Below are positions 44,767-53,469 of a stretch of 64,000 bases of DNA, piece after piece (position 1 is the stretch's first letter; the number at the start of each line of letters is the position of its first letter). The notes beneath the pieces are model-generated. The model did no database searches. It was not told the origin of the DNA and was given only the letters and a program-made list of their open reading frames with translations. Both the position numbers and the translations under genes were made by a program. The stretch is from the NCBI GenBank assembly GCA_964500835.1, contig CAZCQL010000006.1:1-64000 (forward strand). Reading direction: 5' to 3'. Origin of the DNA: GCA-2748055 sp964500835. Its GTDB lineage: Bacteria > Bacteroidota > Bacteroidia > Bacteroidales > GCA-2748055.

Positions 44767-46509
44767 ATGGACAAGTTTATTGTATCTGCCCGAAAATACA
44801 GACCAGCAAGTTTCGATGATGTGGTTGGACAACCTTCCATCACAACTACTCTTAAAAATTCGATTCTTAACAACCACCTGGGTCATGCTTATTTGTTCAG
44901 TGGTCCCCGGGGAGTAGGAAAGACAACCTGTGCACGCATTTTTGCGAAGACCATTAACTGTTTTCATTTATCAGCAACCGGACAGGCATGTGACCAGTGT
45001 GAATCTTGCCAGTCATTCAGTGAAAACCGCTCCTATAGCATCCACGAGCTGGATGCAGCCTCAAATAATTCCGTCGATGATATACGAACTCTTACAGAGC
45101 AGGTACGAATTCCTCCACAAATCGGTTCCTACAGCATCTATATAATTGATGAGGTACATATGCTGTCACAAGCGGCCTTTAACGCTTTTTTGAAAACCCT
45201 TGAAGAGCCCCCGGCGCATGCGGTTTTTGTTCTGGCAACTACTGAAAAACACAAGATAATCCCTACCATCTTGTCCCGGTGTCAGATATTTGATTTCAAC
45301 CGCATAGGGACAGAAGACGCAGTGGAGTATCTGAAACAGATAGCTGAAAAAGAATCGCTCAGGTATGAGGAGGATGCCTTGCATGTAATTGCCAGAAAGG
45401 CAGATGGTGCCCTGCGGGATGCTCTCTCCATATTTGACCAGGTAGTAAGCTTTTCGGGAGAAAAAATCACTTACAAGGATGTGATTAAGAATTTGAACAT
45501 CCTTGATTATGAGTATTTTTTCAACCTGACGTCATTTTTCCTTGAAAGTGACAGTGCCTCTGGCTTATTGTTGTTTAATGAAATACTGACAAAGGGTTTT
45601 GATGCAAGGAATTTCATCAATGGGTATGCGGCACACTTGCGTGATCTTATGGTATGCAAGAATCCGGAGACTGTGCAATTAATGGAAGTGGGCGCAGGAA
45701 TCAAAGATAAATACCTCGCCCAATCGAAATTGGTTTCGCTTCCTTTTCTTTATGCAGGGTTGGAGATTTGCAATCAGGCCGATATTCAGTTCAGAACGAG
45801 CAGAAACCAGCGATTAACCATTGAGCTGGCCCTTGTAAAACTCTCCCGCATATCTGAGGTTCAAAAAAAAAAATCAGTAACTGAACCCACACAGGTGAAA
45901 GAGGATCACCCTGGAACGACTCCAGAACTGGAAAAGAAGCTTCCGGTTTCGGAGGATTCGCAGAAAACCGGGTCAGAAGTCACCGCACCTAACGAACAGG
46001 CAAGTGTAAACCGCACCGTCAGAAAAGCCACCCTATCGATCAAGAATACCTTAAAAGGCGTTCCCAAAGACATTGAAGAACCCGGAGCCATCGAAGAGGG
46101 GGATAATCAGATAATAACAAACGAGGATAAGGAAACGCAACGACTGGATCCGGAGATGATACGAAAGGCCTGGACTGATTTCGCAACCTCCATGGAGAAA
46201 CTGCGGCCAAGAATATATAGCACCCTCATGAATAACCTTCCTGAAATAAAGGCCGATGGAACCATGGTGGTTTTGCTAAACAGTGAAGCTCAGAGTGAAC
46301 ATTTTAATAAAAATATTAAACCCCAGCTAATACACTTTCTACAGGAAGCTACTCATCAGGCTTCTGTGGATATTGTTGCAGAAGTAGTTGAATCTCAAGA
46401 AAATGAGGGAAAAATCTATACGGAGAAGGATAAACTGGATTTTCTGATGAAAAAAAATCCTGAACTTGGAAAACTAAAGAGTCGGTTTAACCTGGACTTT
46501 GATACTTAA
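44767..46509 (+). CDS. dnaX: DNA polymerase III subunit gamma/tau
   Basis: 580 residues. The AAA+ clamp-loader core has Walker A FSGPRGVGKTTCARIFAK (about 42-58), a zinc knuckle of cysteines (about 66, 77, 80, 83 around ACDQCESC), Walker B SIYIIDEVHML, and the SRC sensor in TILSRCQIFDF. The C-terminal third is variable and charged, then ends with a polymerase-binding-type domain. It loads the sliding clamp. Single gene, divergent from rpsF. Confidence 0.97.
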   Translation: MDKFIVSARKYRPASFDDVVGQPSITTTLKNSILNNHLGHAYLFSGPRGVGKTTCARIFAKTINCFHLSATGQACDQCESCQSFSENRSYSIHELDAASNNSVDDIRTLTEQVRIPPQIGSYSIYIIDEVHMLSQAAFNAFLKTLEEPPAHAVFVLATTEKHKIIPTILSRCQIFDFNRIGTEDAVEYLKQIAEKESLRYEEDALHVIARKADGALRDALSIFDQVVSFSGEKITYKDVIKNLNILDYEYFFNLTSFFLESDSASGLLLFNEILTKGFDARNFINGYAAHLRDLMVCKNPETVQLMEVGAGIKDKYLAQSKLVSLPFLYAGLEICNQADIQFRTSRNQRLTIELALVKLSRISEVQKKKSVTEPTQVKEDHPGTTPELEKKLPVSEDSQKTGSEVTAPNEQASVNRTVRKATLSIKNTLKGVPKDIEEPGAIEEGDNQIITNEDKETQRLDPEMIRKAWTDFATSMEKLRPRIYSTLMNNLPEIKADGTMVVLLNSEAQSEHFNKNIKPQLIHFLQEATHQASVDIVAEVVESQENEGKIYTEKDKLDFLMKKNPELGKLKSRFNLDFDT

Positions 46510-46564
46510 ACAGCGATACATAATGCTATAAACCAATACGTTAATCAAAATAAGAGAAGTAAAC

Positions 46565-47842
46565 ATGACCGGAGAAAAAATTACCAATCAGTACGGGAAA
46601 ATCACAGTTCCCAACTATCCAATTATTCCCTTTATTGAAGGAGATGGAACAGGTCCGGATATTTGGGCTGCATCGGTGAGAGTGCTTGACGCTGCTGTTG
46701 AAAAGGCCTATAAAGGGGGAAGAAAAATAATGTGGAAAGAAGTTTATGCCGGGGAAAAAGCCTTTAACCAATCCGGTAAATGGATGCCCGAAGAGACGCT
46801 GGATACCATTCATGAATACCTTGTTGCAATAAAGGGTCCTCTTACAACTCCAATAGGAGGCGGTATTAGATCACTTAATGTGGCGCTGCGACAAATCCTG
46901 GACCTGTACGTTTGCCTTAGACCAGTCAGATATTACCAGGGGGTTCCATCGCCGGTAAAAGATCCTACCACCACAAATATGGTGATCTTTCGTGAGAATT
47001 CGGAGGATATTTACGCGGGAATTGAGTGGATGACAGGCACAGAGGAGGGTGAGAAAATGAAGAATTTCTTGGTGGATGAGATGCATGTTTCAAACATGCG
47101 CTTCCCGGATTCATCTTCCATTGGAATTAAGCCAATTTCAAAGGAAGGAACCGACCGCCTTATTCGGGCCACCATCCAATATGCATTGCGAAACCAATTG
47201 CCGTCAGTTACCCTGGTTCACAAAGGGAACATCATGAAATTTACTGAGGGTCAATTTAAGCAGTGGGGCTATGAATTGGCCGAAAAGGAATTCGGTGACA
47301 AGGTTTTTACATGGAACCAGTATGACCGTATCGCTGAAGCTGAGGGCAGGGAACAGGCCAATAAAGCTCAGGAGGCTGCATTAAAATCAGGAAAGATCCT
47401 GGTGAAGGATGTAATTGCCGATGCATTTCTGCAGCAGATCCTCACCAGGCCTGCAGAATATTCTGTGATCGCTACGATGAACCTGAATGGTGATTATATT
47501 TCAGACGCCCTGGCTGCAATTGTGGGAGGTATTGGCATTGCCCCGGGTGCCAATATTAATTATGAAACGGGCCATGCGATTTTTGAGGCGACCCACGGAA
47601 CTGCCCCCAAATATGCCGGACTTGACAAAGTTAATCCGGGTTCACTCATCCTTTCAGGGGTCCTTATGCTCAAGTACATGGGATGGAATGAAGCTGCTGA
47701 ACTGATCGTAAATGGACTGCAGAAATCGATTCAACAGAAGAGGGTAACTTATGATTTTGCCCGACTGATGGCTGAGCCAACTGTATTGAAATGTTCAGAA
47801 TTTGGATCTGCTATTGTAGAAAATATGCAGGCGAACAGTTGA
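46565..47842 (+). CDS. icd: isocitrate dehydrogenase (NADP-dependent type)
   Basis: 425 residues, the dimeric bacterial type. FIEGDGTGPDIWAASVRVLDAA (in pieces) at about 22, RQILDLYVCLRPVRYYQG with isocitrate-binding arginines (about 113-130), RENSEDIYAGIEW and NLNGDYISDALAAIVGGIGIAPGAN (about 306) are present. It converts isocitrate to 2-oxoglutarate in the citric acid cycle. Stands alone, about 55 bases after dnaX. Confidence 0.97.
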   Translation: MTGEKITNQYGKITVPNYPIIPFIEGDGTGPDIWAASVRVLDAAVEKAYKGGRKIMWKEVYAGEKAFNQSGKWMPEETLDTIHEYLVAIKGPLTTPIGGGIRSLNVALRQILDLYVCLRPVRYYQGVPSPVKDPTTTNMVIFRENSEDIYAGIEWMTGTEEGEKMKNFLVDEMHVSNMRFPDSSSIGIKPISKEGTDRLIRATIQYALRNQLPSVTLVHKGNIMKFTEGQFKQWGYELAEKEFGDKVFTWNQYDRIAEAEGREQANKAQEAALKSGKILVKDVIADAFLQQILTRPAEYSVIATMNLNGDYISDALAAIVGGIGIAPGANINYETGHAIFEATHGTAPKYAGLDKVNPGSLILSGVLMLKYMGWNEAAELIVNGLQKSIQQKRVTYDFARLMAEPTVLKCSEFGSAIVENMQANS

Positions 47843-47856
47843 TGGTGAGTTGAAAG

Positions 47857-47877
47857 AAGTTATAAGTTATAAGTTAA
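47857..47877. repeat. three tandem copies of a 7-base unit (AAGTTAT, last copy AAGTTAA)
   Basis: Two exact copies and one with a single change lie between icd and the ferritin gene. Same period and copy number as the CTTCTAC triplet at 23030-23050 but unrelated sequence. Confidence 0.65.
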
Positions 47878-47948
47878 TAGTTCGTTGTTTGGTGGGCATT
47901 TAATCAAAATCCTTGCTAACTTTACCAACAACCAGCAAACCAGTAACC

Positions 47949-48458
47949 ATGCTTCCTGAGAAAGTAGAAAAGATACTTAACGATCAGATTCTGAAGGAGG
48001 ATTATTCTTCCCAGTTATATTTATCCATGGCATCCTGGGCCGAGAACCAGGGATTCGAAGGTGTGGCAGGCTGGCTTTATGCCCAGGTTGAAGAGGAGAG
48101 GATGCACATGATGAAGTTGATAAAATATGTGAATGAGCGGGATGGAAAAGCGATTATTCCCGGAATTGAATCTCCTCCGAGCGAATTTGGAAATGTCTTT
48201 GAATTGTTTGATAAGGTAATGGCGCATGAAAAGTTTATATCGGAATCCATAAACGAGATTGTGGCGATATGTATTGGTGAGAATGATTTTACTACCCAAA
48301 GCTGGATCCAGTGGTTCGTTGCCGAACAGATAGAGGAAGAGGCTTCTGTGAAAGCCATCATCGACAAACTGAGTCTCCTTGGAAAAGAAAACCTGTATAT
48401 GTTTGACCGGGATATCATGTCCATGCGAGCTGGCAGGGGATCGGAGCCAACAGCCTGA
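47949..48458 (+). CDS. non-heme ferritin
   Basis: 169 residues from the ATG at 47949; twelve further codons upstream are open but not typical. A four-helix bundle with ferroxidase ligands: Glu in LKEDYSSQLYLSMASWAENQG region, EEERMHMMKLIKYVNERDG (Glu and His) and the later AEQIEEEASVKAIIDKLSL. It oxidises and stores iron in the cytosol. Single gene ending in a strong terminator at 48519-48558. Confidence 0.95.
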   Translation: MLPEKVEKILNDQILKEDYSSQLYLSMASWAENQGFEGVAGWLYAQVEEERMHMMKLIKYVNERDGKAIIPGIESPPSEFGNVFELFDKVMAHEKFISESINEIVAICIGENDFTTQSWIQWFVAEQIEEEASVKAIIDKLSLLGKENLYMFDRDIMSMRAGRGSEPTA

Positions 48459-48518
48459 TAGTTGTATTATGAAGGAAGATACCTTCAGCAATTGCATTGA
48501 AGGATCCGCATAAGATTG

Positions 48519-48558
48519 AGGCCGTCTCAAAAGTCAATTTGAGACGGCCTCTTTTTTA
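48519..48558 (+). terminator. intrinsic terminator after the ferritin gene
   Basis: A perfect 14-bp stem (GAGGCCGTCTCAAA / TTTGAGACGGCCTC) with a 6-base loop is followed by six T, 60 bases beyond the ferritin stop. The arm looks like the ends of some Bacteroidota insertion sequences (see findings). Confidence 0.9.
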
Positions 48559-48622
48559 TGTCATTTTAACATAAAAAGATAGTTGGTACATTATTTGCCA
48601 AACCTAGACTGATAAAAAAAGG

Positions 48623-48630
48623 TAAATTTG
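48623..48630 (+). promoter_or_regulatory. -7 promoter box of secA
   Basis: TAAATTTG matches TAnnTTTG, 44 bases before the secA ATG. A TTTG lies 25 bases upstream, longer than the usual spacing. Confidence 0.45.
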
Positions 48631-48674
48631 TATTTTCTTAATGATTAATAATCACTAAACAAACACATCGGATC

Positions 48675-51600
48675 ATGGATGTTGGCAAAATAATAGGAAG
48701 GTTTGTTGGAAATAAGTCGGACAGGGACATGCGAGAAGTGTCTCCCTATCTTACTCAAATCAAAGAAGCATCCGAGACACTGACCGGACTTAGCAATGAT
48801 CAGTTGCGTGAATGTTCTACAGCGCTGAAAAGCAGGGTAGCAGACCATTTGGCCTCTGAGAAAATGACTCTTGAGGAGTTGAAAGTAAAAGCGGAAGACC
48901 CTGAAGTAGACGTATTAGAAAAAGAGCAAATATACAAGGACATAGATAACCTTGAAGTTCAAATCGATGATAAGTACGAGGAAGTGTTGAAGGAGATTCT
49001 ACCGGAAGCTTTTGCAGTGATAAAGGAGACAGCAAAGCGTTTTAAGGAGAACGAAGAGCTTGAAGTAACTGCGTTGGAATATGACAGAACCCTTGCTGCC
49101 ACGAGGGATTCGGTAGTAATTGAAGGAGACAGGGCGTTCTGGAAAAATCGATGGATAGCAGGAGGAAACGAGATTACATGGGATATGGTGCATTATGATG
49201 TTCAGCTAATTGGTGGCGTAGCTTTGCATACCGGGAAAATTGCCGAAATGGCCACCGGAGAAGGGAAAACTCTGGTAGCCACTCTTCCTGTCTTTCTGAA
49301 TGCCCTTACAGGTAAAGGAGTGCATTTGGTTACTGTGAACGATTATCTGGCTAAACGTGATTCAGAATGGATGGGCCCCATCTACGAATTCCACGGACTT
49401 ACCGTGGATTGTATTGATAAACATCAACCCAATTCAGAGGCCAGGAGGAAAGCATACAACAGCGATATCACTTTCGGAACCAATAACGAGTTTGGATTTG
49501 ATTACCTGCGTGACAATATGGCGCACACTCCCGGTGAACTGGTTCAGCGAAAGCACAACTACGCCATTGTTGACGAGGTGGATTCAGTTCTTATTGATGA
49601 CGCCAGGACACCGCTGATTATTTCAGGGCCGGTTCCTAAAGGGGATGACCAGGAATTCGGTGAATACAAGCCGAAAGTGGAAAAATTGGTGAGTTTCCAA
49701 CGTCAACTGGTGAATACCCTGTTTACTGAAGCCCGCAAGTTATTAGCTGATGGAGATTCCGAGAAAGCAGGCTTTAAATTACTACAGGCACATAAAGGAT
49801 TGCCAAAATACAAACCGCTTATCAAGGTTCTGAGTGAGGAAGGCAACAAATCGCTGCTTCTTAAAACCGAGAACCACTATATGGCCGAGCAGTCCAAAAA
49901 CATGCACGTGGTTACCGATGAACTTTTCTTTATAATCGAAGAAAAGCAGAATTCTGTGGAGCTTACCGAAAAGGGAATTGACCTGATCACGGGTTCATCG
50001 GACGATGCTGATTTTTTTATTCTGCCTGATATTGGGAGTGAGGTATCAGAAATTGAAAAGTCCGAGATGCCTGACAAACAGAAACTGGTCGTGAAGGACA
50101 AGATACTCCAGGACTATGCCGTGAAATCGGAACGAATTCATACGGTGAACCAGCTCTTAAAAGCATATGCCATGTTCGAGAAAGAAGTGGAATATGTGGT
50201 CATAGACAACAAGGTAAAGATCGTTGATGAACAGACCGGGAGAATCATGGAGGGAAGAAGGTACAGCGACGGACTACACCAGGCCATTGAAGCCAAAGAA
50301 AGTGTGAAGGTAGAAGCTGCGACCCAGACCTGGGCGACGATTACCCTTCAAAACTATTTCAGAATGTACCATAAACTGGCCGGTATGACCGGGACAGCTG
50401 AAACCGAGGCAGGAGAATTCTGGGATATTTATAAGTTAGACGTGATGGTGATCCCGACCAATCGTCCCATAGTCAGGGATGACCGGGAAGACATGGTATT
50501 TAAAACAAAGCGGGAAAAATACAATGCCGTGATCGATGAGTTGGTTCAACTTAATAAAGCCGGCCGTCCTTCATTGGTTGGAACTACCACGGTTGAGGTG
50601 TCGGAATTGTTGTCAAAGATGCTTAAAATAAGAAGAATTGATCACAACGTGCTAAATGCAAAATTGCATCAGCGGGAGGCTGAGGTTGTGGCCCAGGCCG
50701 GACACGCCGGAACGGTAACTATCGCAACCAATATGGCTGGAAGGGGAACTGATATTAAGCTTACCGACCAGGTAAAAAAGGATGGGGGTCTGGCCATCAT
50801 AGGTACCGAACGGCATGAATCCAGGCGCGTGGACCGGCAGCTAAGAGGACGCTCCGGAAGGCAGGGCGATCCCGGTTCATCACAGTTTTATGTTTCTCTT
50901 GAAGACGATCTGATGCGTTTGTTCGGCTCCGAACGAATTGCCGGCATGATGGATAAGCTAGGGCTAAAGGAAGGGGAGGTGATCCAACATTCAATGATCA
51001 CCAGATCCATTGAACGGGCACAGAAAAAAGTAGAAGAAAACAACTTTGGTATACGGAAAAATCTGCTGGAGTACGATGACGTGATGAATGCCCAAAGAGA
51101 GGTTATCTATAAACGGAGAAAGCACGCCCTTTTTGGTGAAAGGATTGGCCTTGACATTGCCAACATGATGTTCGATGTAACTGAAACCATTGTGGATTCA
51201 TTCCATGGAAGTGGAGATTTTGATGGATTTAAGTTGGAATTAATTCGATTCTTTTCAATCGAATCTCCTGTAGCAGAGGAAGAATTCAAAGGAATGAATG
51301 GCGACGAACTGGTCGATAAAATCTATGAAATCATCCTTGAATCGTATAAAAGGAAACAGGAAAGTATTTCGGAACAGGCCATGCCTGTCATCAATCAGGT
51401 ATATGAGAATCAGCGTCAGACGTATGAAAATATTGTCGTTCCGGTTTCGGATGGGACCCGGATTTTTCAGGTACTGGCCAATCTCGAAAAATGTTATCAG
51501 TCAGGAGGTAAGGAGCTTGTCAGGTCGTACGAGAAAAGTATTATCCTGGCTACCATCGATCAGCTATGGCAGGAGCACCTTCGCGAATTAGATGACCTTC

Positions 51601-51983
51601 GTCAGTCCGTTAGAAATGCCCAGTATGAGCAAAAGGATCCTCTGCTGATCTATAAATTTGAAGCATTCGAACTTTTTTCGACCATGATCGACAAGGCCAA
51701 TAAGGATGTGGTCTCCACGCTCATGAAAGCTCATATCCCATTGCGCGATCCAAGCAGCGTTAAACGAGCTGAAGCACCTAAAAAGATGGATCTCAGCAAG
51801 TTTGAAGCGAACAAGGATGATGCTCAAAGTTACAACGATCCTTCACGCAGAGGCCCGGGAAGGGACGGACGGAACCAGGTACAACAACCTGTGAGGGTGG
51901 ATAAAAAGGTTGGGAGAAATGAACCATGTCCCTGTGGCAGTGGCAAGAAATATAAAAATTGCCACGGAGGTCATGGGGCTTAG
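48675..51983 (+). CDS. secA: preprotein translocase ATPase SecA
   Basis: 1102 residues, long as in Bacteroidota. Helicase core with MATGEGKTLVATLPVFL (about 195), DEVDSVLIDDARTPLIISGP (about 300) and ATNMAGRGTDIKL (about 690). A lineage-type insertion of about 130 residues (about 325-455) sits within the first ATPase domain. The C-terminus ends with the zinc motif CPCGSGKKYKNCHG for SecB/lipid contact. It drives preproteins through SecYEG. Single gene, convergent with dapA (nine-base gap). Confidence 0.98.
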   Translation: MDVGKIIGRFVGNKSDRDMREVSPYLTQIKEASETLTGLSNDQLRECSTALKSRVADHLASEKMTLEELKVKAEDPEVDVLEKEQIYKDIDNLEVQIDDKYEEVLKEILPEAFAVIKETAKRFKENEELEVTALEYDRTLAATRDSVVIEGDRAFWKNRWIAGGNEITWDMVHYDVQLIGGVALHTGKIAEMATGEGKTLVATLPVFLNALTGKGVHLVTVNDYLAKRDSEWMGPIYEFHGLTVDCIDKHQPNSEARRKAYNSDITFGTNNEFGFDYLRDNMAHTPGELVQRKHNYAIVDEVDSVLIDDARTPLIISGPVPKGDDQEFGEYKPKVEKLVSFQRQLVNTLFTEARKLLADGDSEKAGFKLLQAHKGLPKYKPLIKVLSEEGNKSLLLKTENHYMAEQSKNMHVVTDELFFIIEEKQNSVELTEKGIDLITGSSDDADFFILPDIGSEVSEIEKSEMPDKQKLVVKDKILQDYAVKSERIHTVNQLLKAYAMFEKEVEYVVIDNKVKIVDEQTGRIMEGRRYSDGLHQAIEAKESVKVEAATQTWATITLQNYFRMYHKLAGMTGTAETEAGEFWDIYKLDVMVIPTNRPIVRDDREDMVFKTKREKYNAVIDELVQLNKAGRPSLVGTTTVEVSELLSKMLKIRRIDHNVLNAKLHQREAEVVAQAGHAGTVTIATNMAGRGTDIKLTDQVKKDGGLAIIGTERHESRRVDRQLRGRSGRQGDPGSSQFYVSLEDDLMRLFGSERIAGMMDKLGLKEGEVIQHSMITRSIERAQKKVEENNFGIRKNLLEYDDVMNAQREVIYKRRKHALFGERIGLDIANMMFDVTETIVDSFHGSGDFDGFKLELIRFFSIESPVAEEEFKGMNGDELVDKIYEIILESYKRKQESISEQAMPVINQVYENQRQTYENIVVPVSDGTRIFQVLANLEKCYQSGGKELVRSYEKSIILATIDQLWQEHLRELDDLRQSVRNAQYEQKDPLLIYKFEAFELFSTMIDKANKDVVSTLMKAHIPLRDPSSVKRAEAPKKMDLSKFEANKDDAQSYNDPSRRGPGRDGRNQVQQPVRVDKKVGRNEPCPCGSGKKYKNCHGGHGA

Positions 51984-51992
51984 AATCTTCCA

Positions 51993-52886
51993 TTACTTCT
52001 GCAACAAGCTGTCCAGTTGCCTGATCTCCTGGTACAATTTTTCAGTGGCAGGGATCAGCGGAAGCCTGAGAATATTTTCGATCCATCCCTGAATTTCCAT
52101 GGCAGATTTTATTCCTGCCGGGTTTCCCTCTTTAAAGATGGCTTTCATCATGGGGAAAAGCATGTAATGCAGTTCACGTGCCTTATTGAATGCTCCGTCT
52201 AATGCAGCGGCCACCATGGAAGAAGTCAGTTCGGGATACCCGTTCCCGATTACGCTTATCACTCCGTCTCCTCCGGCCGCAATCATTGGAAGGGTAATGG
52301 AATCGTCACCCGAAATCACCAGGAAACCCTCCGGTCTGTCGCGGATTATCTCCATCACCTGTTCCATGTTACCGGAAGCTTCCTTTACTGCCACAATGGT
52401 ACCCTTGAAATCTGCGGCCAGGCGAAGTGCTGTTTCTGACGAAATATTTGAACTGGTTCGTCCTGGCACATTGTACAGGATTACCGGAATTTCCGTGACT
52501 GATGCAATTGCCGAAAAATGCTGGTACATACCCTCCTGGGAAGGTTTGTTATAATAAGGAGCTACACTAAGAATGCCGTTTATCCCGTCCACGTTCAGTG
52601 TCCGGATTAAATCAACACTGGATCGGGTATCATTTCCTCCTGCACCAACAACGATGGGAACCCTGCCAGAACATGCGTCCACAACACAGCGAATCACTTC
52701 CGATTTCTCTTTTGCTGAAAGGGTAGGGGTTTCAGCTGTTGTCCCCAGTACGACCAGGTAATTAATCCCCTTATTTATTAATTTGTCTGTAAGCAAGGCA
52801 AGTATGTCAAAGTCTATTTCACCTTTCTGATCAAAGGGTGTGATCATTGCCACACCCGTACCAGCAAATCGATTTGAAGTCGTCAT
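51993..52886 (-). CDS. dapA: 4-hydroxy-tetrahydrodipicolinate synthase
   Basis: 297 residues, normal. GTGVAMITPFDQKGEIDFD at the start, LVVLGTTAETPTLSAKEK (about 44-60), ILYNVPGRTSSNIS with the catalytic Tyr (about 135-148), and the Schiff-base lysine in TIVAVKEASGNMEQV (about 164) are intact. It condenses pyruvate and aspartate semialdehyde for lysine and diaminopimelate. It lies 8 bases downstream of the DUF6913 gene and shares its promoter. Confidence 0.97.
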   Translation of the reverse strand: MTTSNRFAGTGVAMITPFDQKGEIDFDILALLTDKLINKGINYLVVLGTTAETPTLSAKEKSEVIRCVVDACSGRVPIVVGAGGNDTRSSVDLIRTLNVDGINGILSVAPYYNKPSQEGMYQHFSAIASVTEIPVILYNVPGRTSSNISSETALRLAADFKGTIVAVKEASGNMEQVMEIIRDRPEGFLVISGDDSITLPMIAAGGDGVISVIGNGYPELTSSMVAAALDGAFNKARELHYMLFPMMKAIFKEGNPAGIKSAMEIQGWIENILRLPLIPATEKLYQEIRQLDSLLQK

Positions 52887-52894
52887 GGAACGAA

Positions 52895-53434
52895 TCAGTT
52901 TGAAGGATTTAATATGGATACATAATGCTTAATTTGATCGGCAAGGTAACCGATATCGTTCTTATCAGAAAGGTTGATCATAAGGTCATAATCGTTCTCC
53001 TGTTCTGTGAACATACCAATTTTAAAGCTGGCTTTAGAAAGTTGCACAAGAAATTGGAGTTCAAGTGGCACTTCTCTGGTAAAATCGATCATCATGTCTG
53101 GATTTCTCGAATAGAACGCATCCACTGCTTCACCGGTAGGTTTCATATACCAGTTAAGATCACTTTTAGTGATGAAGGAATAATTTTTCCAAAAAAGCAT
53201 TTCCTGTGGGATCTCCTTTTCCTTTACATAACCGAAAGCATCGCATTTGATTCCACTTTTCTGAACGAATTTCCTGAATTCTTTTATAACCGGGAATGAG
53301 TCAGGTTCACCTGTATCAAAGAGAATAACAGCCGTTCGTGCAGTCTCAAAATTATGTACATGCACCTCCCTGTCAAGGGTCTTCTTTTTCTTTTTCAAAA
53401 CCCTTTTGCCTATGTTCTCCCTAATGCCCGCCAT
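52895..53434 (-). CDS. DUF6913 family protein
   Basis: 179 residues from the ATG at 53434; a GTG three codons upstream (53443) overlaps the -7 box, so the ATG is preferred. The N-terminus is strongly basic (KRVLKKKKKTLDREV). The rest is an alpha/beta fold with no recognised catalytic motif (TAVILFDTGEPDSFPVI; DMMIDFTREVPLELQFLV). The family is Bacteroidota-specific and of unknown function, usually between ligA and dapA-like genes as here. First gene of a two-gene unit with dapA. Confidence 0.85.
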   Translation of the reverse strand: MAGIRENIGKRVLKKKKKTLDREVHVHNFETARTAVILFDTGEPDSFPVIKEFRKFVQKSGIKCDAFGYVKEKEIPQEMLFWKNYSFITKSDLNWYMKPTGEAVDAFYSRNPDMMIDFTREVPLELQFLVQLSKASFKIGMFTEQENDYDLMINLSDKNDIGYLADQIKHYVSILNPSN

Positions 53435-53442
53435 TCTTTTCA

Positions 53443-53450
53443 CAAAAGTA
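53443..53450 (-). promoter_or_regulatory. -7 promoter box of the DUF6913-dapA unit, near-leaderless
   Basis: TACTTTTG on the minus strand matches TAnnTTTG; the ATG at 53434 begins 8 bases after its final G, so the mRNA would begin within about three bases of the start codon. Confidence 0.6.
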
Positions 53451-53469
53451 CAATTAAAAATGAATGTGG

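Noticed and set aside
44662..44967. Minus-strand 101-codon frame across the rpsF-dnaX gap
   Set aside because: It covers both promoters and the 5' end of dnaX; it is not compatible with the clear promoter arrangement.
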